A stretch of DNA of 64,000 nucleotides from NCBI RefSeq assembly GCF_001039355.2, contig NW_019773958.1:1022177-1086176 (forward strand), in the 5' to 3' direction. Positions 49,932 to 62,214 of this stretch are shown here, one piece after another. The notes beneath the pieces were generated by a model that did not search any database, had not been told where the DNA came from, and worked only from the letters and a program-made list of their open reading frames with translations. Position 1 is the stretch's first letter. Every line of letters begins with the position of its first letter. The stretch is from Lingula anatina. Its lineage: Eukaryota; Brachiopoda; Lingulata; Lingulida; Lingulidae. Both the position numbers and the translations under genes were made by a program.

Positions 49932-50939
49932 AATCAGCTGGTCTAGCAACTCATTTAAACTTATTAACAGTGTTATAAATGTCTAGATGATTCCCAAATT
50001 GTGCTGAACATGTACGTGCACACACACACACACACACACACCAGTGCATATACATAGGACTAAAAGTAAATTAGTCTCTAGTTCACTATATATGCTAGAA
50101 ACAATATGTCAGTGTAAGGTATGGTGACATATTTCAAAATAAACTATGATGTTGATGAAAAAGAAGTGTTGTTCTAGATCTAAATCAGAGAGGGGAGAGG
50201 GAATGAATGAAAGTATACGTAACCCCTTTAAGTAGGGCCAGTCTTGATATTTGTCTTTTTTCATAGGTAAGGACAAGAATTACATTCAAATTATTTGTGC
50301 ACAGAGAATCTACATATCTTACCAAATATCTCTACATATCTTTACCCGCCAAAAATTTGACACAGGTGCTGAGCTATCAAATAGCTTGATGCTAATATGC
50401 ATTTAAAGGATCTCTAAATTTCACTTACCACCCCCTCCCCCCCCTCCCCCCCCAGTAAATGTTACAACCACTTCTTCTACTAAAGTTGAAACTAATGCTC
50501 AGTACTAATACTAACTTACTACTTCAGTCTATTACTACTTATGATAAAAATTATGGTGACAATGATAATAATACCAGTATTATTACAAAATTCTAGGAAC
50601 AAATAATGAAAAATATTCATTATTATAACTATAACAACACATAACTGGATTAATAACAGAAAAAGAGAATAAAGATGTCCTATATTTTTATTACATCAAG
50701 TCAAAACCCGTGATTTCAAGCTCCAAAAGCTTTCTTATCCGATGGTACAGGAGGCTTTGAACAAATGGTCCTATTGATAAGTTTACTAGCCCTGAATAAT
50801 CAGTAAATCAACAAATAAGATGTCTTCAATGTTATAGATACAACAGATGACCTGAAACAGTTCATCCTGCACCATTCATAATGGATTAAATATTAACAGA
50901 AAACAAACAATTTACCCCTTTCTGATAGGTATGACCACA
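49932..50939. other. Spacer after C1q gene 1, up to the assembly gap
   Basis: Contains a (CA)n microsatellite (about 50018-50041) and a C-rich tract (about 50430-50454). No gene is seen. The final 50 bp match the sequence upstream of C1q gene 3 (58816-58866) and break off at the N. Confidence 0.6.
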
Positions 50940-50940
50940 N
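50940..50940. other. Assembly gap (single N) joining two overlapping haplotype sequences
   Basis: The only ambiguous base in the window. On its left, copy A ends in the middle of spacer; on its right, copy B begins in the middle of an ABHD16A exon. Neither edge shows a biological boundary. Confidence 0.85.
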
Positions 50941-52250
50941 AGCATTCTGTTCCTGCTCTGGGAATGGGGCTCCCTAGAGGTGTATGGGTAGTATATTGTA
51001 TATACTAGTATAATCAGAATATAGCAAGTTAAAGAAAAAGGTCCCTTGTGGGAAATATTACACAGTGTTAACTATAAAAATACATGTAGTTGTATAGAAT
51101 TTCATCAGCTGTATTATAAGCTAAAATCAGTTGAAAGTTAAGAGGGAGATTAGTATATATTTTTGATAGCTTTGTACTTACCGTACTGCCTGAGAACCCT
51201 GGGTGATTCCATCCCAGTACAGAGTACCCCGCATCCATGGGTGTCACCATACAGCCAATTTCATAAAACCCAGCATTTCCTTCACTGCAGACAACCTAAA
51301 GTACACAGATCAATATACACTCTCTCTCTCATTTCATTGTATTGACAACAATGTGTGCTGTTTAAAAATAACCTTGCATGTATCAGCATCGGTAGGTGTG
51401 TTGTTCAATGTTAATGTTCAGCCTACATATAGAACCTCATTGAACAGCCATAAGTTGTACATGTAGACATTGCATAAATGTTAGCAGTTAAAAGAAACTC
51501 AAGAGATGGTCAATTAACAGCAGAGACATTGCAATTGTTATACATGTAGCACACTCCTACCAGTATTTTTTTTATTCTATTGTAAAATATCATCATATTA
51601 CAGAAACAGTAACTATCAAAACATTAACCGACTGCAATCCATCCACTGTACACCACTTACCAAATATTTCCCATTGGACATTTCAAAGCTGTCCCTTCTA
51701 TCAATAAACATTGTGTCTATGTGGTTACCATCTGGAGTCTCCACTTTGGCTCGGAGTCCATTTTTCTGAAATGATGACAATAGGGACAATCAGCATACTA
51801 TAATTTGGTGTGATTGCTGAATACAACCAAGTACTATGCGAGAGAGAGAGAGAGAAAACAGTGTTCTGTTTTTTTTTTCAATGTTCAACTTCATTCTTAT
51901 AAATCTGTGAATTTAACATTTTATATGACCGACCAATAAAAATATATTAGATATGTTTGATAAATATGGTACAATCATCCCCTCCCTTTCCCCAAAAAAT
52001 ACATATATTTATATAAATATTAATAAATAAAAATAATTTGTGCAACTTCAACAAATATGACATTCAGGTTTTAAGTAAGCCTCAAGCTATAAAAATGATC
52101 TTATATGGTTACCTTCATTAATAAAATTCTATGTAGCACTTATTTTATTTGAAACCCTCTTGTCCAATCTTAGACCAAAAACTGCCACACACAGAAAAAC
52201 TATCATACCTACCTCTATAAGCTTACTTCTGGCTTCTAAGATAGGGCTAA
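50941..52250 (-). pseudogene. ABHD16A: ABHD16A exons, second haplotype fragment (cut by the gap)
   Basis: Transcript order: 52250-52213 (38 nt), 51765-51661 (105 nt), 51295-51182 (114 nt) and 50973 down to the gap. The last is the beginning of the GAPFPEQEQNA exon, lost after about 32 nt. Lengths, phases and splice sites equal those of copy A, and the EGNAGFYEIGC and GWNHPGFSGST motifs are intact. The fragment is not decayed; it ends only because the assembled sequence starts there. It should not be counted as a second gene or a true pseudogene unless the duplication is proven. Confidence 0.8.
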
Positions 52251-53419
52251 CTGCAATATAAACAACACTTTTTTAGCATTTGTGTATTTTGCATAGTTAT
52301 CACGATACCAAAGATGTCGGCTACTTTTAGATGTTACAGACAAAATGATGTGAGCAAAAAGTTCATGTTGTGAGTCAAAGAATTGCCACTGATTGTGGTG
52401 GAAATGTAGAATAATCATGCCTTTGGAATTTAGATGCAATATATGTAGAATTCATTTCCTTGATGACAAGGTACATGTATATCATGAATACATGTTATTG
52501 TAGTAAAGGGCGATCGTTGGGCCCAATGCTAAAGCAGGTTTCCATTTCAATATACACTTTAGGACCAGAATAAAGGTTACATAAAGGACATCAGTGTGCA
52601 AGGTTTGGGTGGCACTTTCAATATTTTAAATGCACACCTCTAACAATTGAGAAATTAATGTTTTCCACACAATATTGAACTCTACATGATAACAAGTGCA
52701 CATACTTAAACCTGACAAAACCATAATCTTACTTCTACTCTCCTTTGTCTAATCAGAACAAAAAAATTAATATGCAATACTTTATAGATAATGAGCAGAT
52801 CATCCAATTAGGCCATAATTCATTCATCATTATAAATGTTTTTTTTTTTTTTTTTTGTCTTTTTTTCAGTAGAAAAATAAATAGGGATGTCATTATAGGC
52901 AAATGAACGAAACTTTGATTTCCTTGTACAAGAATGGCAAACATAATGAAGGTCTCTTCCTATCAGGTCTAACTTCACACAGAAAATATAAAAATCTGTG
53001 GTAAAGGCATTCCCTGCGTAATCTGGGCATTATCTGATGCAAAATAATTCATTTCTGGTATGCGTTAGTTCTTATATGAACAGGTTCTGAAAATAAGCTA
53101 CAACGGATATTGCAAACCATATCCAATAACCTTGATGAAACAACTTCATAGTGATGGAACAATTACTACTACTAACATTTACGATTTGCCTCTGTTTCCT
53201 GGAATTCAGCTGTTCCTGAACAAAACATTCTACCATAACAGAACTAATATTTCTCGGAATGTAATCACTGTAAACTATTTTCTCATTAATCAAATTCATG
53301 AGAAAATTTAGAGAGAGATAATCAATTTAAAAAAGGCTAATTATATAAATATCTAGATAATACAAAGAATCAAGCTTATCCAAGTCAATTGAGATTCAGT
53401 GATCAACACAGCTAAGAAG

Positions 53420-55998
53420 ATGATGCTCATGGCTCTCATGAAACATATTGAGAAACTGCCAAAATTGATGATTGTGCTTCTTAGTTTGTTAGCATTTTGT
53501 TATGTCGAGGCCCAAGCAACTGTTCAGCTGACTAATGGCAGGTGCTCATTCAACTTACCACAGACCTCAGCTGAGCAGGGGGGTTGTGACAGTCACAAAA
53601 TCACACAGCTCATTGAAAGCCTTAAATCCAGGGTGGATGGTAAGAATATTAAATCTACCTCTCTCAAAAAAAAAATTTAATGCTTCTGATTGGATGTAAG
53701 TGCACTACATTTTTAGCATCTGATCAGAGGATTGACATTACCTTATTTCAATTTTACATGATGACTTTTCAAGCATAGCTTTTGTAAAACAAAATTCACT
53801 GCTATTCAGTTTTTCAATGACTGACTGTCCTATGACTTTAGCAAAAATAGAAAAAAATCCTTTAAAATTCTTAGTTAAATGCATGCAGTGGTTATTTTTA
53901 CAGCTCAGAAGTATTATGCACGGTCAAATTTCAATCAATGTAACCATCTGTACCACTTTTAAAATCGTCTTCTATAAAGAGAAACCACAATAGAAGGATG
54001 GGATTTACTGAGAATGCACTTTTTGTTTAAAATTTTCAGCGCTGGAATCAGACAAATGGCGTCTGGTTTTCAAGGCGGTGGCAGGTGCAGGTGGTGACAT
54101 CTTTCAGCTTTGGAACTCCAACCAAGCTTTGAACGAGGAAAACCCCCAAGCCAAACAGCTGAATGATAATTTGAAAGCACACTACAAGTCCTCTGCAGTC
54201 AACAACTGGACAAGTCAAAATATCAAATATGTAAGTGGGCCATTACTTCATTACTGACATGTTGCTGGGGACCCTACTCCGAGCCATCCAAAAATGTCAA
54301 ATGGTTGACCCCCCCTCCCCTTCACTGATAGTTGGACTGATATCTTTTTTTAACCATTATGCTGGTAATGACCCATAAGAGATGCTGATGCTGATATGAA
54401 GGCTGTCTAACAGCAAGGTTGCAGGGGTCTAAAATCCCCCCAAAACCATAATATTATTTTTTGCCTTTCTGCACCCCCTTTAGATATAGTGGCAATTCTA
54501 TTGACAATAATCGTAGCAATATTATAATCCCTGTACTCCTTGCTGTGTCTCAATATATGTACAAACCTCATCACTAAGCAAGGCCCTTCATATTAAGATA
54601 TCCACTCAAAAAACAATAAAATATATAGTTTTCTGCTAATTATAAATCACAAGTGTTTTGTCTAACTCCAGGTGAAGGTTGCTCTTTATCAGGCTGGTAT
54701 AGAACGCCTCACTCTGGTCTTCAATGCCGTGGGAAGTGACAAGATGACTTGGTTTACCAAACACAGACTGATTTCTTCTCCGTATGCAGACATTGAAACG
54801 GCTTCAATTTCAGCAAGTGGCTACTACTTTAGTATTCGAGGTGACATAGGGTATGTAATTTGACAATCTGTCTGTCTGTCTGATTCTGGTCAACCAGAAA
54901 CAAAGGACATATTATTGTGCAACAGGAACTAGCTAAATTTGTTTCAAAACCCCTCCCCTTCTCCATCATCTGCGATGGATGCAGCAATAGGACATTAGTT
55001 TGAAATGCTTAACAGCAATGTTTCAATCCATTACAATTAAACCTAATAAAAATAAGATATCAAATACATAATACTTTTCAAGGTAAAATGAAGAACATTA
55101 TCACTATAGCTTTCAAGTAAGTATTACAATTATAATAATTTTAAATTATATAGTGCATTTATTATTATAAAATTCAGTGCACTTTACAAGTACATAAATA
55201 TATAATTCTTATGAATTACAATTATGCTAAAAATGACACAAACATAGTTTAAAAGTTTAAATATATTAATCATAAAAACTTCAAAAGAGATTAGTTTTTA
55301 GAGTGACTTTAAAACTGTGGCACTTATAATCACTTTCTGCTCTTACATAAAAACTCATAAATTACAGGTCATATTATGCTCGTCAATTTTTCATCAACAA
55401 GTCCTATAACGGCTGTGGTAATGATGTTGGTTGGTTGTCTGTCATCAACAGAGCAGCTTGTCCCTATGAGGTATTCTCCAGTTATCCTGCCTTTATCTTT
55501 GCACCAGGGCATATGGCCATACGGTATACAAAAGGTTGGTGAAATCAGGTTATCTATTTATAAGACTTAGTCATGTTCAGAATGATTTGAGCCAAAACTT
55601 CTTTAGTGCAAGAATTGTTATCTTAATAATTTTTTTTAAATGCAACCTCAGTCTAGTTATTCTGTATTCATATCTTAGTAAGAGTGATATGTTAATATAA
55701 GTGTCACTTTTTATGAAATATAGTTGTATACATTTACTGATTGCATTTAAAATTTACAGGCCCATTAGTGGAGAAATATATAACAATTAGATAACCCAAA
55801 TTTATGTAATTTAGCATGGATTTCTGTAAATTAATCAACCCCTTCGATAGATTCCTGCTATCCATAACTACACATTAATTGATTATCAACATACTGCACC
55901 AGTTACTGTTACAGTGTCATTTTTAAAGAGGACTTTTTAATATTCTAGAAACTCTGGCACATGCTGATGTTCTCGCCATCTTCACAGCAACTGAATAA
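53420..55998 (+). CDS. Secreted protein of unrecognised family (haplotype copy B)
   Basis: Exons are 53420-53639, 54040-54230, 54672-54850, 55368-55534 and 55949-55998, 268 residues from this start. The first Met of copy A is GTG here (53399), so translation must begin at a later ATG; 53420 is the first, and the Met directly before IVLLSLLAFC is another option. Signal, Cys pattern and the motifs GDIFQLWNS, VNNWTSQNI, FNAVGSDKMTWF, FFINKSYNGCGNDVGW and HADVLAIFTA are kept. Differences from copy A are scattered substitutions (for example HRL for DKL, NRAAC for NRAGC) with no frame break. It is probably an allele of 45479-48046. Confidence 0.75.
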
Positions 55999-56825
55999 CC
56001 AACTTGAAGTGAAGAACAGCATCAAATAACCTTGATCTTTTCAGTTTTTTAGTGAGCCATTTACGATCAATGCCACTTTCCACATACTTTCTGTATTCTG
56101 ACTTGATCACCGAGATACTGGAATCTTATCAATATATAGAATTATATTAGTCTTATAAAAGTCATAAATAAAATCAAACATTTAAAAGTCATAAATAAAA
56201 TCAAACATTTCAAAGTCTTTAAACTGAAACTGCAAGCAAGATATCACTGTCTGTCCACAGCCAATATGAGAGAGAGAGAGAGAGATTAATGTAGAAATAT
56301 CCAATTTCAAGGGCATGTCAGTTCTGTTCCGCATATGCACTGGGTACTAGTGTTCTTTTCTTTTGGTAACAAAAAGGTTGTCAAACTATGGGACAAAATA
56401 CTACTACTTTTACTCAAAATTTCAAATGCTTTTTTTCTTATAATTCATTTTTTAAGGATTTCAAATTAGTTAGCAACAAAACTATTATTCCCGTGATGAA
56501 TCCCACTCACCATTCAATACATGAATCATCTTTCACTATAATAAAACACTGTACTGGTAAGTAAAATTAACTAGTTTTGTGTGAATATTCACAGTAAATA
56601 CCATACACTGCAAATAAAAGTGGTTCCCACACCCTTTCTATTTACCTCCCAACAGAAATTTGCAATCACAGATAACTAATCATATCTATCTGTCATAAAA
56701 CATCATTGGTACTGATTACCCCCTATACTTTTACATCTGAACACTATCCCAATTCCTTCCTGATTAGGAGTTAAATTCTATCTCTGATGTAGAACTAACA
56801 TAAGAAGATATGCAAGCGATTATGA
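55999..56825. other. Spacer between unknown-family gene B and C1q gene 2
   Basis: Homologous to 48047-48845. A small local duplication (aaagtcataaataaaatcaaacattt twice, about 56158-56212) is private to this copy. A short (ga)n tract lies at about 56270-56284. No gene. Confidence 0.55.
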
Positions 56826-56855
56826 TATAAATTAACAGAACACGGTGCTCAATTC
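56826..56855 (+). promoter_or_regulatory. TATA box and initiator of C1q gene 2
   Basis: tataaat at 56826-56832 and ctcaattcag about 25 bp on, at the same distance from the ATG as in C1q gene 1. Confidence 0.5.
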
Positions 56856-56894
56856 AGAAGCTGTCATAAAACAAGATCAAGACAATCAGGCAAT

Positions 56895-57865
56895 ATGGGG
56901 TTACTTCAACTTTTTGTATTGGCTATAGCATTGGCCATGGGACACACACAGATACTACCAATCACACCAAATCCATCCCCATCATGCAGCTGCTGTGGAC
57001 AGGGTCCCCAGGGGGTGGCTGGCCCACCTGGCGCCCAGGGTCCTCCAGGAACCCCAGGGATTCCAGGTAACCCGGGGATTCCTGGACAACATGGCACTCC
57101 AGGAGAGAAAGGAGAAACTGTGGTGAAACCCCAAACATCAGGTAAATGTTGTTTGCATTCAGTAGTTTATTTAAGCAACACCTGGCTTGATGTAATGGTT
57201 ACATCAAGTCCTGTAATTGGTCTTTGTCTATAATTTTTATGTTAACTGTGTTCTGAATTGCTTATACATTACTAGAAAATCTGACTTTCTTTACCAAAAT
57301 ACAAATATGGATACACAAAAAGTAAATATTATAACAGAAGTAAATAAATAATGTAAATTTAAAAAAAACGCTGTAATCTATTTATCATTTCACTCATCTG
57401 AGCAAAAAAAAAAAAAAAAAACATTTCTGAGAGAAAACTTCATTTCTTACAGGTGTGAAGAGAATTGCCTTTGCTACAAAACTCTCCCAGAACCACCCAC
57501 AGACAGGACCACTGTCGCTGGTCAGGTTTGACACCATTATTACCAACACAGGGAATGGCTATGACAATAAAACTGGAATCTTCACCACTGCCACCAACGG
57601 TATCTACTTCTTCACCTTCCACGCTGTTACGAACTCGGCCATCAATTCGGCTACGATGCAGATCATGAAAAATGGCGTATTGGTCATTAAGGGTTACGGG
57701 AACTCGGGACACTGTAACTGCGCTCACGCCACCTTGAGTAACAGCATCATACTACAGCTGGTTGCTGGGGATAAAGTTTGGGTGGAGGCTACAGGAGGGG
57801 GGATATATGGAGCCTCCAACGACCCTCACGCCACTTTCAGTGGTTATCTCATTTATGAAAACTGA
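56895..57865 (+). CDS. Secreted collagen-like C1q-domain protein 2 (haplotype copy B of protein 1)
   Basis: Exons 56895-57141 and 57453-57865 (247 and 413 nt, the same as copy A), 219 residues. The signal peptide is MGLLQLFVLAIALAMGHTQ, then CSCCGQ, 13 Gly-X-Y triplets (GAQ replacing GSQ) and a C1q head with VRFDTIITNTGNGYDNKTG, KVWVEA and FSGYLI. Differences from protein 1 are a handful of conservative changes (for example INSA for TNSA, GVL for GIL), as expected for alleles. Confidence 0.9.
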
Positions 57866-58815
57866 AATCAGCTGGTCCAGCAACTCATTTAAACTTATTA
57901 ACAGTGTTATAAATGTCTAGATGATTCCCAAATTGTGCTGAACATGTACGGGCACACCCACACACACACAAACACACACATACACACACCAGTGCATATA
58001 CTTAGGACTATAAGTAAATTAGTCTCTAGTTCACTATATATGCTAAAAACAATATGTCAATGTAAGGCTATGGTGATATATTTGCAAATAAACTACGATG
58101 TTGATAAAAAAGAAGTGTTGTTCTAGTTCTAAATCAGAGGGGAGAGGGAATGAATGAAAGTATACAGTAACCCCTTTAAGTAGGGCCAGTCTTGATATTT
58201 GTCTGTTTCATATGTTAAGATAAGAATTACAATCAAATTATCTGTGCACAGAGAATCTACATATCTTACTAAATTTGCCCCCAAAAATTTGACACTGGTG
58301 CTGAGCTATCAAATGGCCTGATATTAACATGCATTTAAAGAATCTCTAAATTTCACTTACCCCCCCCCCCCCCCCAGTAAATGTTACAACCACTTCTACT
58401 ACAGTTGAAACTAGCGCTCAGTACTAATACTAACTTACTACTTCAGTCTATTACTACTTATGATAAAAATTATGGCGAAGATGATAATAATACTATTATT
58501 ATTACAAAAAGTACTAAAAAAAAAACAAAAAAATATTAATTATTATAACTATTACAACACATAACAGGATTAATAACAGAAAAAGAGAATAAAAATGTCC
58601 TATATTTTTATAACATCAAGTCAAAACCTGTGATTTCAAGCTCCAGCAGCTTTCTTATCAGATGGTACAGGAGGCTTTGAACAAATGGTCCTCTTGATTA
58701 GTTTTACTAGCCCTGAATAATCAGCAAATAAAGAAATAAGGCCAAGGTTTCTTCAATGTTATAGATACAACAGATGACCTGAAACAGTTCATCCTGCACC
58801 ATTCATAATGGATTA
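57866..58815. other. Spacer after C1q gene 2
   Basis: Homologous to 49932 onward. It holds a (CA)n tract (about 57955-57988) and a pure C run (about 58360-58375). No gene. Confidence 0.55.
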
Positions 58816-58938
58816 AATATTAACAGAAAACAAACAATTTACCCCTTTCTGATAGGTATGACCATACCAAATATAAACCAGAATCTGCTTAGGCAAAACA
58901 AAAAACTTCCAAGAATTGCTCCTATACAGCCTGTTTTT
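58816..58938 (+). promoter_or_regulatory. Upstream block of C1q gene 3
   Basis: The stretch attaacagaaaacaaacaat and ctttctgata also occurs, in two tandem copies, before C1q gene 4 (60843-60977). TTGCTCCTATACAGCCT at about 58916-58932 is shared by both 5' leaders. An aaatataaa TATA-like site is near 58868-58876. The shared arrangement suggests a common promoter kept after gene duplication. Confidence 0.4.
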
Positions 58939-58952
58939 TCAGTTCAGTTAAC

Positions 58953-59841
58953 ATGGGATATCTAACATTCTCAATACTGGCTCTTCTGTTTATAACCGTG
59001 GACACACAGTTAAGCCAGAACCTGAAGATCCCATCATGCAACTGCTGTAGCCAATGTCCCCAGAGGCCCCAGGGGCCGGCTGGTCCTCCAGGAGCCCCTG
59101 GGATTCCAGGTGTTCCAGGAATTCCTGGCCAGTGTGGCACTCCCGAAACAAAAGAGGGTGCCAATAGTGTCACAGTAGATAAACCTCAGAAATCAGGTAT
59201 GAAAGTGTTTTAGTCTGGTTTCTTGCTGTTTATTACATTTGAAAACTGTTTTTGGACTTTCATGTAAATATTAGATTCAGAAATAAAAAAGATATACTAT
59301 ATTTGTGTAAACTGCATAATATACTTAAATGTTTGATATTCACACAATCAATGTCCTTGTACTATTTCAGTATTGTTATTCTTTTGCTTGGTCATGAACA
59401 AATGGTAATTAAATCTATGAAAATCTTGCTTTTTCAGGAGACAAAAATGTTGCATTTTCTGCTAAACTAGCCCAGATTCACCCTGAAACAAACCCCATGA
59501 TTACAGTCAAGTTTGATTCCATAATAACGAATGCAGGCAATGGCTATAATGGTATGACTGGAATCTTTACTGCTCCAACAGATGGGACTTACTACTTCTC
59601 CTTCCACGCTATTACAAATTCTGCCAAGAATTCTGTCATGCAGATCATGAAAAATGGAATATTAATTATTAGAGGATATGGCAACTCTGGACATTGTGGC
59701 TGTGCTCATGCCACCATCAGTAATAGCGTAATCCTTCAGCTGCAGGCCAACGATAAAGTGTGGGTCGAGGCTAATGAAGGGGGATTGTATAGTCTTTCAA
59801 CCAACCCTCTCGCATCTTTTAGTGGATATCTTATTTTTTAA
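58953..59841 (+). CDS. Secreted collagen-like C1q-domain protein 3
   Basis: Exons 58953-59196 and 59438-59841, phase 1 junction, 215 residues. The signal peptide is MGYLTFSILALLFITVDTQ. The cluster CNCCSQC precedes a short, slightly broken stalk (RPQ, then GPAGPPGAPGIPGVPGIPGQCGTP, about 8 triplets) that contains an extra Cys inside the collagen stretch. The C1q head has VAFSAKL, VKFDSIITNAGNGYNGMTG, FTAPTDGTYYFSFHA, KVWVEANEGG and FSGYLIF. It is a paralogue of proteins 1/2 and closest to protein 4. Present once, past the duplicated segment. Confidence 0.9.
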
Positions 59842-60842
59842 ACAAGGCAACAAAGCTTACAACTCTTTCAAATGGATAGACATCATGATATATGGCAATA
59901 CTGACAAAAAATAATGAACAACTAATTCTACAATGAAAGTGCACAAAATGTTATGTCAATTTAGAAGCAATACCACATAACCATGGTTCCTATAGCAACA
60001 TAAAGAACAAATTCATGGACATTCAAAGACTTCAGAAATTCTAATAAAAATACTTTTCAGGCTTTTTTAACATCAGAGATTGATGATGAAATGCAATTGG
60101 TGAATTACCACTAAACAAGAAAAGAGTAAATTTTAACGATGTTCAAAAAGGGTATTCTCTGTTACTATGAATTAATGAGACAGTAACAGTCATTATTCAG
60201 GTGAAAAATAACAATTCGAAATAATGTTTTGACAAATTGCTTTGTGGTCAAACTTAAGTACTTTTCTGGGACAATATGATGAATACTAGTACAAGTCATT
60301 ACTAAGGACACAAAATTAATTCAAGGTGCTAGGCTAAAAATTCAGGCACCTTTCAATCAACCTTATTGCCTTCAGAGAGTCACCACAGAGTTGGATCGAT
60401 CTACGCAGATTGATAGCTTCAATGGGAATGAGCCCAATGTATATATTAATATACTGTATCGAATTATGACATTTGACATTATGACATTTGCAGCATTGAG
60501 TAAAAATCTGATTCATAAACTAAGAAAATTTGAATGTACATTTCACAGGGAGGTAGTCAATGGGAAAATGCAGTGGAGTTATGAATAAGAACTTTATCCC
60601 TAAATGACCTGTGAATGGTTTGGCTCATCTCCTAGTCACCTTAAGTCAAGATTTGTTTATTTGAAGCACTAAATGCTATCTAATCAGTTGAAACAAGAGG
60701 CTTTTAACCAATGGACACTATTTCTTATTGACTGGTTTACCACAGATCATATATTATCATTGGATCAACTTATGAGGCCAATACATCTTCACCTTTGTAG
60801 AGATGACATGTCCCTTTCATAAGGTGGAAGAATATGTGGTAA
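59842..60842. other. Spacer between C1q genes 3 and 4
   Basis: AT-rich with no gene recognised. Short reading frames around 60334-60588 on both strands overlap each other and have no supporting motifs. Confidence 0.55.
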
Positions 60843-60977
60843 ATTAAATATTAACAAAAAAACAAATTATCTAACCACTTTCTGATAAGTTTGACAATAT
60901 ACCACTGATTAAATATTGACAGAAAACAAATAATTTAACCACTTTCTAATATTATAAGTATAACAATACCAGTGATT
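60843..60977 (+). promoter_or_regulatory. Tandemly repeated upstream block of C1q gene 4
   Basis: Two head-to-tail units of about 60-70 bp, each with taaatatt(a/g)acaga/aaaaac, aaccactttct and tataac/tatacca. They are related to the single unit before C1q gene 3. They lie about 95-230 bp before the ATG. Confidence 0.4.
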
Positions 60978-61070
60978 TGAGCCAGTCTGAGCTTATGATT
61001 TGGCAAAAACAAAGTTCAAACTCTTGCTCCTATACAGCCTTTCTCATCGATGAAACTGTCAAAAGTTATC

Positions 61071-62214
61071 ATGGACCATCTAAAATTCTTAGTACTGGCT
61101 ATTTTGTTTGTTTCTGCAAAGACACAGTTGATCCAGAATTCAAAGAGCTCACCATGCAACTGCTGTAGCCAGTGTCCCCAGGGGCCGGCTGGTCCTCCAG
61201 GAACCCCAGGGATTCCCGGTATTCCTGGAATTCCTGGCCAGTGTGGCACCCCCGACACAAAAGAGGGCACCACAAGTGTCATAGTGGATAAACCACAGAC
61301 ATCAGGTATGAAAGTGATTTTAGAAAACCGGTTCTGTTAATTAACAGTAAGTGATACAGCTAGTAAACCCTTCAGGTTCTGTCCCCGTCTTTCTACAAGT
61401 CCATCAAATAACTTTCTGATAATAAAGATATGATATATTGTCAACCAGTTAGCCAAACTTCCCCTGAGCAATGCATCATCCTCTGGTTTTTACACAAGGT
61501 GAATGGTTTGATTAATTAATTTATCTACAAAAATGGAAACCAAGGATTTGATATAATATCATTCTTGCTATTAATTGCATTTGAAAGCTGTTTAATGGGC
61601 TCTTATGTAAAATACTGTTTTTAAAATTATAATAAAATAAAGTAATATATAAAAAATAATTTATAAAATGAAATAAAAAGGAAGGTTCAGGTACTAGTAT
61701 ATACTCAATGTTTGATATTCACATTATCTAAATATGTTCTTGTTTTTCTATCAATGAAACGATATTTGATCATGAACAATTGGAAAAATATGTTACTCTT
61801 GCTATTTCAGCAAACAAAAATGTTGCCTTTTCTGCTAAGCTGACCCAGGTCCATCATGAAACAAAACCAATGGTTACAGTGAAGTTTGACACCATAATAA
61901 CCAATACAGGCAATGGCTATGACAGTAAAACTGGAATCTTTACTGCTCCGACTAATGGGACTTACTTCTTCTCCTTCCATGCTGTCACAAATCCTGCCAA
62001 GAGTTCTACAATGCAAATCATGAAGGATGGAGTATTAATCATCAAAGGGTATGGCAATGCTGGGGATTGTGGCTGTGATTATGCCACCCTCAGTAATAGC
62101 ATAATCCTCCAGCTACAGGCGAGAGAGAAGGTTTGGGTAGAGGCAAATGAAGGAGGGGTGTATGGTCACTCAACCAACCCCCATGCATCTTTTAGTGGAT
62201 ATCTTATTTTTTAA
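61071..62214 (+). CDS. Secreted collagen-like C1q-domain protein 4
   Basis: Exons 61071-61305 and 61811-62214, 212 residues. The start MDHLKFLVLAILF was chosen because it aligns with protein 3 and opens a normal signal peptide; an in-frame ATG at 61050 would add seven residues. CNCCSQC is followed by 8 Gly-X-Y triplets (GPAGPPGTPGIPGIPGIPG, then GQC, GTP). The C1q head has VAFSAKL, VKFDTIITNTGNGYDSKTG, TAPTNGTYFFSFHA, KVWVEANEGGVYG and FSGYLIF. Exon lengths of the head (404 nt) equal those of protein 3, marking a recent pair. Confidence 0.9.

Larger units (their letters stand above)
42610..50939. repeat. Long near-identical segment, copy A (ends at the assembly gap)
   Basis: Matches 50941-58866 along its whole length, with small indels, SNPs and one insertion of about 400 bp. 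Landmarks pair as 42848/51182, 43326/51661, 44298/52213, 45479/53399, 48915/56895 and 49519/57453. It contains ABHD16A exons (- strand), the unknown-family gene and a C1q gene. The sequence stops at the N inside a stretch (gataggtatgacca) that copy B continues through. Read as one of two haplotypes of the same locus. Confidence 0.85.
50941..58866. repeat. Long near-identical segment, copy B (starts at the assembly gap)
   Basis: Counterpart of 42610-50939. Gene order and exon phases are identical, with divergence of a few percent. It lacks the LINE insertion of copy A and the (AAAT)n tract at 49316-49352. After 58866 it continues into sequence not present in copy A. Confidence 0.85.

Noticed and set aside
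50941-52250. Second ABHD16A gene
   Set aside because: Exons are identical in layout and cut only by the N. Best read as the other haplotype of the same gene.
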